Shown: positions 33,466 to 42,669 of the stretch, in pieces
How positions within the stretch are numbered: the stretch's first letter is position 1
Layout: every line of letters begins with the position of its first letter
DNA from: an uncultured Sphingorhabdus sp.
GTDB lineage: Bacteria > Pseudomonadota > Alphaproteobacteria > Sphingomonadales > Sphingomonadaceae
Direction of reading: 5' to 3'
Length of the DNA: 64,000 nt
Assembly: GCA_947492905.1 (NCBI GenBank)
Contig: CANLOL010000001.1
Coordinates: 536,578 to 600,577 of the forward strand
Position numbers and translations under genes: made by a program
The notes under the pieces: generated by a model
Told to the model about the DNA's origin: nothing
The model's input: the letters and a program-made list of their open reading frames with translations, nothing else
The model's database searches: none

Positions 33466-34953
33466 GTGAAGAGCGCGCTGCTCATTTTTCCGCACCAATT
33501 ATATGAAGACCATCCTGCTTTTGCGCATCAAGTTGATTTAGTCGTAATGATAGAAGATCGCCTGTTTTTTGGCGATGATCAATATCCCTGTCATTTTCAT
33601 AAGCAGAAATTAATATTGCACCGCGCATCGATGCGCCATCATTATGATGGGTTGAAAAAGCGCGAAATAAATGTGGAATATATCGAATATGGTTCTGCGC
33701 ATTGGGATAATATCGCGCAGATATTATCGGATTTTGATACTATCCTATATTGCGATGTAGTGGATTTCACCCTTGAAAAGCGCATAAGAAAATATCTGAA
33801 CGCATCAACATTTGAGGTTTTGGATAGCCCAAATTTCCTCAATACAAATGCTGATAATAGTGCCTATCGCAAAGGCAAGAAACGTTGGTTTATGGCCGAT
33901 TTTTATCAGCATCAGCGTAAACGGCTTAATCTATTGATAGAGAATGACGGCCCCATTGGTGGGCAGTGGAGCTTTGATGAGGATAATCGCAAAAAGCTGC
34001 CCAAAAAAATGATTGATGATCTGCCTAAATTGCCAAGCCCAACTGACAATGAATATGTTCGGGATGCTAAGAAATATGTGGCTGAGAACTTCCCCGAAGC
34101 ATTAGGCGATGATGAAAATTTCCTCTATCCGATTGATCATAGCAGCGCCAAAGATTGGTTATCCGATTTTTTAGAGCATAGATTTGCGAATTTCGGCCCT
34201 TATGAAGATGCGATCGTCGAAGATCAAAATTATCTTTATCATAGCCTGCTCACGCCGATGCTCAACATTGGCTTGCTCGATCCGAAGATGATTATTGATG
34301 CCGCCATAGAGTATGCCGATCAACATGATGTGCCGCTGCCCAGCCTAGAGGGGTTTGTGCGGCAGATTATCGGCTGGCGCGAATTTATGCGCGCGACCTA
34401 TGTTGATTTGGGCGTTTCCATGCGCACCACCAATCATTGGCAGCACAAACACGCTATGCCAGCGGCTTTTTATGATGGCAGCACAGGAATATTGCCGATT
34501 GATAATTGTATCAAACGTATATTGGAAACGGGATATTGCCACCATATAGAGCGGCTCATGCTGCTGGGTGGGTTTATGTTTTTGTGCGAAATTGACCCCA
34601 ATGAAATTTATAAATGGTTCATGGAACTCTTTATCGATAGCTATGATTGGGTGATGGTGCCCAATGTCTATGCAATGAGCCAGCATGCCGATGGCGGACA
34701 AATCACCACCAAGCCTTATTTTTCTGGATCCAACTATGTGCGCAAGATGAGCCATTATGCGAAGGGCGATTGGTGCGATAGCTGGGATGGCCTCTATTGG
34801 AGCTGGATATTGCAACAGGCCGATGACTTGCGCAAAAACCCGCGTTGGGCGATGATGGTGCGCATGGCCGAAAATATGGATGATGATAAAAAAGATCATC
34901 ACCAAAAACAGGCCAAGCAATTTTTAGAGGGGTTGCATGGAAAGGCGGCATAA
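33466..34953 (+). CDS. FeS-BCP-type cryptochrome/photolyase lacking the cluster cysteines
   Basis: 495 residues of the deoxyribodipyrimidine photolyase-related family (PhrB/CryB type). Matching features: LLIFPHQLYEDHPAF start, YRKGKKRWFMADFYQHQRKR, GFVRQIIGWREFMRATY, TGYCHHIERLMLLGGF, and YDWVMVPNVYAMSQHADGG. PhrB proteins bind a [4Fe-4S] cluster with four cysteines: one after TGxx before the D helix, two in SDYCxxC, and one in ACPF. Here these read TGILPID (no Cys), SHYAKGD (Ala432, Asp435) and DWCDSW (Cys437 kept). So three of four ligands are missing. GTG start, with AGGTG just before; no in-frame ATG upstream. Confidence 0.88.
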   Translation: MKSALLIFPHQLYEDHPAFAHQVDLVVMIEDRLFFGDDQYPCHFHKQKLILHRASMRHHYDGLKKREINVEYIEYGSAHWDNIAQILSDFDTILYCDVVDFTLEKRIRKYLNASTFEVLDSPNFLNTNADNSAYRKGKKRWFMADFYQHQRKRLNLLIENDGPIGGQWSFDEDNRKKLPKKMIDDLPKLPSPTDNEYVRDAKKYVAENFPEALGDDENFLYPIDHSSAKDWLSDFLEHRFANFGPYEDAIVEDQNYLYHSLLTPMLNIGLLDPKMIIDAAIEYADQHDVPLPSLEGFVRQIIGWREFMRATYVDLGVSMRTTNHWQHKHAMPAAFYDGSTGILPIDNCIKRILETGYCHHIERLMLLGGFMFLCEIDPNEIYKWFMELFIDSYDWVMVPNVYAMSQHADGGQITTKPYFSGSNYVRKMSHYAKGDWCDSWDGLYWSWILQQADDLRKNPRWAMMVRMAENMDDDKKDHHQKQAKQFLEGLHGKAA

Positions 34954-35028
34954 CGAGAATGCTTGGCCGAAAATAAAGATTAGTTATAAAAGCATTGATA
35001 GTCATTATTTTATTGATAGTCTTTTGAT

Positions 35029-36699
35029 ATGGGGAATCAAAAAACTAAGCCTGATGCAGTGACAAAATATAAACCCTTAAGCCAAGAGGCTTTGATCGCA
35101 ATAGCTGGGATAGCCGCGACTTGCTACACAGGGTTGGCAATAGCAGCAATGATCCCAGGTTTTTTTGGGTTTATCATTCTTATCATTCTGTGTTTTTGTT
35201 TCTATTCCGCTTTGTTTCTGATCTATGATCATTATCAAATTTTGTGTGCTAGTAGTGGCAGCACTGCTGGAAAACCAATTTTGGGTACGGATGATAAATC
35301 CAAACGTTATATGAATATTGGCAAACAAATAGGAGCTGGTGAAAGCATAGGTGGTATTTATGAGAGAATTATTACAGGGTTACTGAATAAAGTTGATATT
35401 TTTTATGGCGATAAAAATAATGTGCAGCGTCGTCTTTCAAAACGTTTTGCGCTACAAAAGCCTGCGGCTTTATGGACGGTAGAAAGCTATGATCGTTCCT
35501 TATTGATTGCTTTCATCTATCCTATATTTTTATGTTTTTCTATCTGGCTGATTACCAACCAATTGGGGTTGGCTGAAACTGCAATAGGATTGAAAAGATT
35601 ATCAAATTTAGAGCGATTTTTTGCTGCTTTTTCATTCCTATTATTCATAATATCTTGTTATAAATTGATCGAAAATAATGGTACAGGGATATGGTGGTTA
35701 TTGTCTTTATCAGCGTTTGTTATTTTATCTATTATATTGCAATCCCATATAATTAGTTTGTTTTTGTTTGTGTTTTTTACTGGCGCTTTCGCTGTCGCTT
35801 TCGCGATCTCTTTTGTTATCACTTACGCTGTCGTTTTCCTTGGCGCTCTCTCATTTGCTCTCGGATTTTCTCTTGCTGGTGATATCGCTGGCGCTTTCGC
35901 TATCGCTATCGCTATCGCTGTCGTAATTATAGCCGCAATTGTCGTAATTATAGCCATAGGAGTACTTGAAGCTGAACATTATATTTACATAGCGTTTACC
36001 ATCCTTATGTTTTCCATATTTCTCATGATTCCATTATTTTCGAATAGCGATGAATCGGGGCCATTATTGTTATTCTTTGGTATATTAATATTCGTTAATG
36101 CTCCATTTGATTGGTTAACCGTTGGGGTGACGCGATGGTTGTTGCGACTAGGTTTAGAAAAAAAGGGATTGTGGCCAATATTTTTGGCAATAGGTGATTT
36201 TATTGCTGCTCTTATATTTATATTTTTATTAGCCGTGGTAACATTATTATCTGTTCAGCTATTTGGTGCTATGGAAATATTGGGCGTTGCGGGTAGGGCC
36301 ACATTGGCGACCGATGATATATTAATGGGCATGAACAACCCGGCCCAACGCAGCAATTCGCAATATTTTTGGATTTACGCTATGCTATTTTCGACAATGA
36401 TACCCAGCCTGCTCAATATTGCCATTGGTGCATTTGCATTGATGCGTGGCGCGGGCCCTTTGAATCGCTGGGTGGTTGATGGTATGAAAAACGGGTTTAC
36501 AGGACGTGGTCATTTTGGAGCAGCCTGTTGGTTGGGGGTACAATTACCATTGGGCGTATTATTGGGTTTGGCGATAAATTATTTTGTTCTGAAATTTTTA
36601 TTTTTCGCAGGCCCTATTTATGGAATTGGACTATTGGATTATTTAATCGCGATAGAGCAAGCCAATTGGCCTGCAATGTTTATCGATTGGTTGCGGTGA
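35029..36699 (+). CDS. Multi-pass membrane protein with low-complexity core, unrecognised
   Basis: 556 residues, not recognised. A soluble N-terminal portion (about 75-150, including RSNIGKQIGAGESIGG-like KRYMNIGKQIGAGESIGG) is followed by roughly ten hydrophobic segments. The centre (about residues 243-310) is built from alternating Ala/Ile/Val/Phe units such as GAFAVAFAISF and GAFAIAIAIAVVIIAAIVVIIA; the DNA is a near-tandem repeat. A second part from about 360 has conserved-looking DWLTVGVTRWLLRLGLEKKGLWP. No obvious ribosome-binding site precedes the ATG. More AT-rich than the neighbouring photolyase gene. Converges with marC two bases after its stop. Function unknown. Confidence 0.72.
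   Translation: MGNQKTKPDAVTKYKPLSQEALIAIAGIAATCYTGLAIAAMIPGFFGFIILIILCFCFYSALFLIYDHYQILCASSGSTAGKPILGTDDKSKRYMNIGKQIGAGESIGGIYERIITGLLNKVDIFYGDKNNVQRRLSKRFALQKPAALWTVESYDRSLLIAFIYPIFLCFSIWLITNQLGLAETAIGLKRLSNLERFFAAFSFLLFIISCYKLIENNGTGIWWLLSLSAFVILSIILQSHIISLFLFVFFTGAFAVAFAISFVITYAVVFLGALSFALGFSLAGDIAGAFAIAIAIAVVIIAAIVVIIAIGVLEAEHYIYIAFTILMFSIFLMIPLFSNSDESGPLLLFFGILIFVNAPFDWLTVGVTRWLLRLGLEKKGLWPIFLAIGDFIAALIFIFLLAVVTLLSVQLFGAMEILGVAGRATLATDDILMGMNNPAQRSNSQYFWIYAMLFSTMIPSLLNIAIGAFALMRGAGPLNRWVVDGMKNGFTGRGHFGAACWLGVQLPLGVLLGLAINYFVLKFLFFAGPIYGIGLLDYLIAIEQANWPAMFIDWLR
35899..35955. repeat. Short tandem repeats within the membrane protein gene
   Basis: CGCTAT-type hexamers repeat about 3.5 times (35899-35922, encoding Ala-Ile units), followed by a 21-base unit starting GTCGTAATTATAGCC at 35920 and repeated at 35941. 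Both preserve the reading frame (6 and 21 are multiples of 3), so gain or loss of units would only change hydrophobic length. Confidence 0.8.
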
Positions 36700-36701
36700 T
36701 C

Positions 36702-37334
36702 TTACCCAACCGTGATGCCAAAGCTTTGCTGAATGCCATCGACGACAAATTGAATCGCGAGAGCGGCCAAAATAACGCCCAATACGCGGGTTAATACGGT
36801 TTCGATCTTTGGCCCCAATAGCTTGATGATCCAGCTAGCGGACAATAGCGAGACAAGCATGATGACTAAAATAGCAGCCACAGCGCCTAGCACGATGAAT
36901 TTATCATTCCATGTCTCGCTGCGGCCAATATAGAGCATGAGAGCCGCGATAGTCCCAGGACCAGCAATCATCGGTATGGCCATAGGGAAGATGGAGACAT
37001 CCTCGACCTCGGGTGTGTCGATAATTTCTTGGGCGCGATCTTCACGGCGCTGGGTGCGTTTTTCAAACACCATTTCCAGCGCAATGATGAACAGCATGAT
37101 GCCGCCCGCTATACGAAAACTAGCCAATGATACGCCCATTGCGCCCAATAAAGCTTCGCCAAAAAATCCGAATATCAGCAATATCGCAGCTGCTGCTAAT
37201 ACGGCGCGTATCGCCATGCTGCGGCGCTGTGCAGCGCTTGCCCCTTGTGTCATGCTCGCATAAATGGCGGCACAACCGGGCGGGTCAATGGCCACGAAAA
37301 ATGTGATAAATGCGGATATGAAGAGTTCGGACAT
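36702..37334 (-). CDS. MarC-family integral membrane protein
   Basis: 210 residues with six hydrophobic helices. The N-terminal FISAFITFFVAIDPPGCAAIYASMTQG and the central PMAIPMIAGPGTIAALMLYIG are the two family-defining repeats (FVxIDPPG, PLAxPxIAGPG). The name comes from the E. coli mar locus, but resistance was not confirmed and the substrate is unknown. An acidic cytosolic loop (RREDRAQEIIDTPEVEDVS) separates the halves. It ends 2 bases after the convergent membrane protein gene. Confidence 0.9.
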   Translation of the reverse strand: MSELFISAFITFFVAIDPPGCAAIYASMTQGASAAQRRSMAIRAVLAAAAILLIFGFFGEALLGAMGVSLASFRIAGGIMLFIIALEMVFEKRTQRREDRAQEIIDTPEVEDVSIFPMAIPMIAGPGTIAALMLYIGRSETWNDKFIVLGAVAAILVIMLVSLLSASWIIKLLGPKIETVLTRVLGVILAALAIQFVVDGIQQSFGITVG

Positions 37335-37390
37335 AACCCGCCCTTATCACATTAAAAATATGCGTCAATTGATAGCGTCTTGCGCAGCCG

Positions 37391-38299
37391 TTAAATTTCA
37401 GGATCATCCATAGAATTGCGGCGGTGCGCAGCGAGCAATGTATTGCGCAGCAGACAGGCAATGGTCATCGGGCCAACGCCGCCCGGTACAGGGGTTATGG
37501 CTTTTACGTGCGCCATAGCATTGTGCGTATCGACATCGCCGACCAATCTGCCCTTTGCATCGCCCACAGGAGCAAGCCGATTAATACCAACATCAATCAC
37601 GATTGCACCCGGTTTGAGCCAATCCGCCTTAACCATTTCGGGCCTACCAACGGCTGCAACCACTATATCGGCGGCGCGCACAACATCGGGCAGATCTTTG
37701 GTGCGGCTGTGCGCCATAGTGACGGTGCAATTCTCATTGAGCAACAATTGCGCCATCGGTTTGCCAACCAATATGCTGCGCCCCAAAACCACGGCATTGA
37801 GGCCCGATAAATCGCCCAAATAGTCTTTGAGTAATATTTGACAGCCCAGCGGGGTGCAGGGGACCATCGCTTTTTGGCCAGAAACCAAACGCCCTGCATT
37901 CATAACATGCAGGCCATCGACATCTTTGTCGGGGTCTAATGCGGCTATGACCTCTTGTTCATTCAAACCATCGGGCAGGGGCAATTGCACCAATATCCCA
38001 TCGACCGCATCATCATCATTTAATGTTTTGACCAGCGCGATTAAATCCTCTTGCGGGACATCAGCGGGCAAAAGATACTCAAAACTATTCATGCCAGCAG
38101 CGATCGTGGCTTTGCCTTTTGATCCAACATAGACTTTGCTGGCTGGATCATCCCCAACCAATATGACAGCTAGGCCGGGTTTTCGGCCCGATGCTGTGAT
38201 AAATTCTGGAACTTTAGCGGCGATATTTTCGCGTAATTTTAGGGCAAAGGCTTTGCCGTCGATTATGTGCGCAGAGGATGGTGTTGACGGGGCATTCAT
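37391..38299 (-). CDS. folD: Methylenetetrahydrofolate dehydrogenase/cyclohydrolase FolD
   Basis: Bifunctional enzyme of one-carbon metabolism: NADP-dependent oxidation of 5,10-methylene-THF, then hydrolysis to 10-formyl-THF. 302 residues. The first signature spans [19 protein letters not shown] with the catalytic lysine, then GILVQLPLP and [10 protein letters not shown]; the cofactor site [18 protein letters not shown]; the end block [18 protein letters not shown]. YggT is encoded 4 bases upstream on the same strand, suggesting cotranscription. Confidence 0.96.
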   Translation of the reverse strand: MNAPSTPSSAHIIDGKAFALKLRENIAAKVPEFITASGRKPGLAVILVGDDPASKVYVGSKGKATIAAGMNSFEYLLPADVPQEDLIALVKTLNDDDAVDGILVQLPLPDGLNEQEVIAALDPDKDVDGLHVMNAGRLVSGQKAMVPCTPLGCQILLKDYLGDLSGLNAVVLGRSILVGKPMAQLLLNENCTVTMAHSRTKDLPDVVRAADIVVAAVGRPEMVKADWLKPGAIVIDVGINRLAPVGDAKGRLVGDVDTHNAMAHVKAITPVPGGVGPMTIACLLRNTLLAAHRRNSMDDPEI

Positions 38300-38303
38300 A
38301 TTA

Positions 38304-38594
38304 TTATCGCATCGATACTTCTAAATTACCCAAAATTATGAGCAATATTTGCAAGCCAATAATCAGCACCATAGGTGAAAAATCAATCATCCCCGTATCG
38401 GGCATAAATTTGCGGATTGGGCGCGTTAATGGATCGATAAGTGCATTAACGGATTTATAAATCGCTTCCACATATTGGTTGGATAGGCTGATGACATTGA
38501 ATGAGATCAATAGACCCATGACGAATGACACAATGACTATCGTAACAAAGACATTAGCCAATAATGATATTATCTGTATGAGCGCGACTAACAT
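38304..38594 (-). CDS. YggT-family membrane protein
   Basis: 96 residues with two long hydrophobic helices ([28 protein letters not shown] and [14 protein letters not shown]) separated by [20 protein letters not shown], the conserved loop of the family. YggT proteins are linked to osmotic shock resistance and cell-division placement in some bacteria, with no defined reaction. The start at 38594 is supported by GGAG 7 bases before; ten upstream codons are in frame but unsupported. Lies directly before folD, as in many alphaproteobacteria. Confidence 0.88.
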   Translation of the reverse strand: MLVALIQIISLLANVFVTIVIVSFVMGLLISFNVISLSNQYVEAIYKSVNALIDPLTRPIRKFMPDTGMIDFSPMVLIIGLQILLIILGNLEVSMR

Positions 38595-38727
38595 GAAATT
38601 CTCCATATGATTTATATGGGTCAATATATCACTATTTCAACTGTATCAACACTATAAAACAGTTAATCGAATATTTTCGAAAAATTGAGCAGTTAAAACC
38701 AATATATAGCTAAGTTTTGCCGATATT

Positions 38728-39627
38728 CTATCGGCGGATTAATGTGCCCGCACCGCTGCGTGTGAACATTTCGATCAGCATCGCATGAGCAACTCTGCCA
38801 TCCAATATTACGGCTGCATCGACGCCGCCTTTTATAGCATGGGTGCAAGTTTCTAATTTCGGTATCATACCGCCATAAATGGTGCCATCGCCTTGCAGGG
38901 TTTCAATATCTTTTAAGCTTAAATCTGTAAGTAATTCACCGGATTTATCCAAAACACCTGCGACATCGGTTAACAAGAATAAGCGCGCTGCATCAAGTGC
39001 TGCGGCAATTGCTCCTGCCATTGTGTCGGCGTTAATATTATAGGTATTGCCATCATCGCCTATGGCAATAGGGGCGATGATCGGGATCATGCCATCGCTG
39101 CTGATGCTGTCGATGATTTTACGGTCCACGCTATGCGGCTCACCGACAAAGCCCAAATCTATAATCCGCTCAATATTGCTATCTTCGTCTTTTTGGGTGC
39201 GCCGCAATTTATGAGCGCGCACAAAATTACCATCTTTGCCAGAAATGCCAACGGCTTTACCGCCAGCTTTGCTAATCCAGCTCACCAAATCTTTATTGAT
39301 AGCACCCGATAACACCATCTCGGCGATTTCGGCAGTTTCTTTGGTGGTAACCCGCAATCCATCGATAAATTCGCTTTTTACGCCCACCCTCTCCAGCATT
39401 GCGCCAATTTGCGGTCCGCCGCCATGGACAACAACGGGGTTAATTCCTACCGCTTTTAGGAGGACAACATCCTCTGCAAATTGCTGTGCTAAGGCTGCAT
39501 CGCCCATCGCATGACCACCATATTTCACAACAAATGTTTTGCCCGCATAGCGCTGCAAATAGGGAAGGGCCTCGGTTAAAGTTTCTGCTTTGGCCAATAT
39601 GGATGGATCAAGATTATCTGTGCTCAT
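38728..39627 (-). CDS. argB: Acetylglutamate kinase ArgB
   Basis: Second step of arginine synthesis, ATP-dependent phosphorylation of N-acetylglutamate. 299 residues. [12 protein letters not shown] supplies the phosphate-binding lysine; [11 protein letters not shown] binds the substrate; [12 protein letters not shown] and [10 protein letters not shown] are typical, and [10 protein letters not shown] is the C-terminal lysine/substrate motif. The start at 39627 gives MSTDNLD; 21 upstream in-frame codons look non-conserved. The N-terminal helix before residue 20 suggests the hexameric arginine-inhibited type, not certain. Confidence 0.95.
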   Translation of the reverse strand: MSTDNLDPSILAKAETLTEALPYLQRYAGKTFVVKYGGHAMGDAALAQQFAEDVVLLKAVGINPVVVHGGGPQIGAMLERVGVKSEFIDGLRVTTKETAEIAEMVLSGAINKDLVSWISKAGGKAVGISGKDGNFVRAHKLRRTQKDEDSNIERIIDLGFVGEPHSVDRKIIDSISSDGMIPIIAPIAIGDDGNTYNINADTMAGAIAAALDAARLFLLTDVAGVLDKSGELLTDLSLKDIETLQGDGTIYGGMIPKLETCTHAIKGGVDAAVILDGRVAHAMLIEMFTRSGAGTLIRR

Positions 39628-39740
39628 AAGGCCTGAGACGTGCCAAATTGGGGTTAAAATAGCAAGGCAAATATTAGCAAAGCCGCGCAATATCAGCGCG
39701 ATAATATTCTATCTAAAATGGCAATTTATAGCATCAAAAG

Positions 39741-42437
39741 CTATAATAGCCGTTTGATATCATATAATTTTTCTAATGCATCACGCGGGCTTAGAGCATC
39801 TACATCCAAAGCCTCTAGGAATTTGCGCAATTCATCGACTGTTTCTTCTTCTTGCGCGGCGGCTGCAAATAATGGGAGCTCGCCCAGTCCTGCGGCAATA
39901 CCGCCTGTATCTTGCCGTCCTTTTTCCAGCTTTGTCAATATTGTCTTGGCGCGTGATAATGTATGTTTGGGCATACCCGCCAATTTTGCGACGGCAAGGC
40001 CATAGCTGCGGTCTGCCGCTCCTTCGCTAAGCTCGTGCAGCAATATTAAATCGCCCTTATATTCTTTGGCGCGAACATGATGCAGCGATAGAGCGTCTAA
40101 GCTATCTGATAATCTGTTTAATTCGTGATAATGGGTTGCGAACAAACAGCGGCATTTTATGTTTTCATGAACTGATTCCACCACCGCCCATGCCAGAGCC
40201 AGCCCATCATAAGTCGATGTGCCGCGCCCTACTTCGTCCAAAATGACAAAGCTATTTTCGGTAGCCTGCGTTAATATGGCTGATGTTTCCACCATTTCGA
40301 CCATGAATGTTGATTGGCCTTTGGCTAGATTATCCGATGCTCCAACGCGGCTGAACAATCGGTCTACTATCCCCAATTGAGCAGAGGCTGCGGGGACATA
40401 TCCGCCCATCTGTGCCAAGATGATAATCAGCGCATTTTGCCGTAAAAAGGTGGATTTACCGCCCATATTAGGGCCAGAGATTAGCCATAATCGATTATCA
40501 TTATTGAGCGCTGCGTCATTGGCAATAAAACGCTCGTTATCCTTGATAAGTGCGCTTTCTACCACTGGGTGCCGGCCAGATTTCACGTGAAACATCGGCT
40601 CATCGGCAAATTTTGGGCGGCACCATTGCCCCTCTGTTGCGCGGGCCGCCATCGATGCCGCCACATCCAAACGCGCAATTGCATCGGCGCTACGGGCTAT
40701 TTTATCGCGCCTCTCAAAGGCAAATGCGATTAAATCTTCTAAATGCGCAGCCTCTGCGATAAGCGCATGATTGCTCGCTTGGGTGATTTTAATCGCTTCT
40801 TCGTGTAGATCGAGCGCATTAAAGCGCACGGCCCCTGCCATCGTTTGCCGATGGGTGAAACCGCTATCTTCGGCCATTAAAATATCGCCATGTTTGGCAG
40901 GGACTTCGATAAAATACCCGAGCACCGCATTATGTTTGATTTTCAGACTGGTGACTCCAGTTTTTTCGCGATAACGGGCTTCTAATTGGGCGATAGCATT
41001 GCGCCCATTGCGCCCTGTTTCGCGCAACTCATCCAATGCAGCATCATAGCCTTGGGCAATATAGCCGCCATTTGCTGTTTCGGTGGGCGGTGTATCAACC
41101 AATGCGCGTGATAATAGATCGACCATATCGCCATGCCCGTCAAATTCGGGTAATAAATTATCTAATAATATGGGTCGATCCGATATTTCGGCGAGATTCT
41201 CTCTTAAATTACGCGCACCGTTTAACCCATCGCGCAATTGCCCTAAATCTCTGGGGCTACCGCGCCCTGCGACAATACGGCCTATGGCGCGGGCTATATC
41301 GGGCAATTGGCGCAGCGTTCCGCGTATAGTATCGCGCATCAAGGGCGTGTCATGAAACCAGCTCACCAAATCAAGCCGCTGGCTTATCAAGGCTTTGTCC
41401 ATTAGCGGCGCAGCGACATCGCGTGCTAATTGCCGTGCACCTATGCCCGTGACGGTGCGGTCGATGTCATGCAGCAAACTGCCCTTTTTCTCGCCGCTTT
41501 GTGTCGAAGTAATCTCTAGGCTTTCGCGCGTTGCTTTATCAATCAGCATATGGGCATTTATAGGGCGCTGTATTGGCGGTTTAAGAAAGGGCATATTGCC
41601 GCGACCCACATAATCCAAATAGGACATTAGTCCGCCCATTGCTGAACATTCTGATCGTGAAAAATCGCCAAAACCATCCAAAGACGCCACATCAAAATGC
41701 GATATAATATGATCTTCGCCCTTTAAGGAATCAAATTCATCTTTGGGTCGCTCGATGATGGAGCATAGGCCTTTGTTAATGGCATCCACCTTCAAATTAT
41801 GGCCGATAGGTAGGATGATTTCACTAGGATTGAGCCGTGCCAATTCACCGTCAATGGATTCAGCCGATAATGTGAATGTTTCAAAATGCCCCGTTGAAAT
41901 GTCAGCAGCTGCAATCGCTATTTCGCGGCCCATAGGCGCAAGCGCAATCAATATATTTTCTTGCGCGGAATCCAGCAAACTATCTTCGGTTAATGTTCCA
42001 GCGGTAACATAGCGAATGATATCGCGCTCAACTAAAGCCTTATATCCCCCGCGCTCTTTGGCCTCAGCAGGAGTTTCAACCTGTTCAGCAATGGCCACTC
42101 TTTGACCGCTTTTTATCAGCTTAGCCAAATAAGCTGTGCTGCTGTGTACGGGGACTCCGCACATCGGAATGGGGACGCCATCATGTTCGCCGCGCGATGT
42201 AAGGGCAATGTCTAATATTTGGCTTGCGAGCGTTGCATCCTCGAAAAATAATTCGAAAAAATCACCCATGCGATAAAATAATAAACAATCTTTAGCTTTG
42301 GCTTTTAATGCCAAATATTGCACCATCATTGGTGTCGGGCCGCTCTTTTTTTTGGCCGCAGCTTTTGGGTTAGCAGGCTTTTTATCCTTTGCTATCATGC
42401 CATCATCACTGGTTTTATTGTCTAAATTATTCGCCAT
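39741..42437 (-). CDS. mutS: DNA mismatch repair protein MutS
   Basis: 898-residue mismatch sensor. The mismatch-reading motif F-x-E is in RMGDFFELFFEDA near residue 60. Connector, core and clamp domains follow, then the ATPase: Walker A GPNMGGKST, then DEVGRGTSTYDGLALAWAVVE (Walker B and signature) and the helix-turn-helix LAGMPKHTLSRAKTIL. A disordered lysine-rich start (about residues 1-35) and a dimerisation helix at the end give the length. The core block MFHVKSGRHPVVE is written partly by a parS-like sequence. Divergent from maeB. Confidence 0.97.
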   Translation of the reverse strand: MANNLDNKTSDDGMIAKDKKPANPKAAAKKKSGPTPMMVQYLALKAKAKDCLLFYRMGDFFELFFEDATLASQILDIALTSRGEHDGVPIPMCGVPVHSSTAYLAKLIKSGQRVAIAEQVETPAEAKERGGYKALVERDIIRYVTAGTLTEDSLLDSAQENILIALAPMGREIAIAAADISTGHFETFTLSAESIDGELARLNPSEIILPIGHNLKVDAINKGLCSIIERPKDEFDSLKGEDHIISHFDVASLDGFGDFSRSECSAMGGLMSYLDYVGRGNMPFLKPPIQRPINAHMLIDKATRESLEITSTQSGEKKGSLLHDIDRTVTGIGARQLARDVAAPLMDKALISQRLDLVSWFHDTPLMRDTIRGTLRQLPDIARAIGRIVAGRGSPRDLGQLRDGLNGARNLRENLAEISDRPILLDNLLPEFDGHGDMVDLLSRALVDTPPTETANGGYIAQGYDAALDELRETGRNGRNAIAQLEARYREKTGVTSLKIKHNAVLGYFIEVPAKHGDILMAEDSGFTHRQTMAGAVRFNALDLHEEAIKITQASNHALIAEAAHLEDLIAFAFERRDKIARSADAIARLDVAASMAARATEGQWCRPKFADEPMFHVKSGRHPVVESALIKDNERFIANDAALNNDNRLWLISGPNMGGKSTFLRQNALIIILAQMGGYVPAASAQLGIVDRLFSRVGASDNLAKGQSTFMVEMVETSAILTQATENSFVILDEVGRGTSTYDGLALAWAVVESVHENIKCRCLFATHYHELNRLSDSLDALSLHHVRAKEYKGDLILLHELSEGAADRSYGLAVAKLAGMPKHTLSRAKTILTKLEKGRQDTGGIAAGLGELPLFAAAAQEEETVDELRKFLEALDVDALSPRDALEKLYDIKRLL
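40579..40594. promoter_or_regulatory. parS-like sequence within mutS
   Basis: GATTTCACGTGAAACA matches 14 of 16 positions of the parS palindrome, with both mismatches at one outer end; the central TTTCACGTGAAA is intact. It encodes part of MFHVKSG in MutS. About 30 kb right of the proposed origin. It might bind ParB weakly or be chance. Confidence 0.45.
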
Positions 42438-42669
42438 GAAACCCCATGAATTGACGATAGCCTAGCATGTTGATGCTTGCCAATGATTAGATAGATATTG
42501 TCCACAGAATTATTAAATATGGTGTTTTGCAACATGGCTGCGCTATCACCGCCCTTGCTCTCATCGGTCACAGGGGCTAGGAAACCTCCTATAGAATTGG
42601 GATTATATTGCGCATATAGCTAATAATATTATGCGGGCCAATATATAGGACTATTGATAAAGGTTTAAT

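Noticed and set aside
34345-34920. 191-residue minus-strand frame inside the PhrB-like gene
   Set aside because: Antisense shadow without start signals or recognisable motifs.
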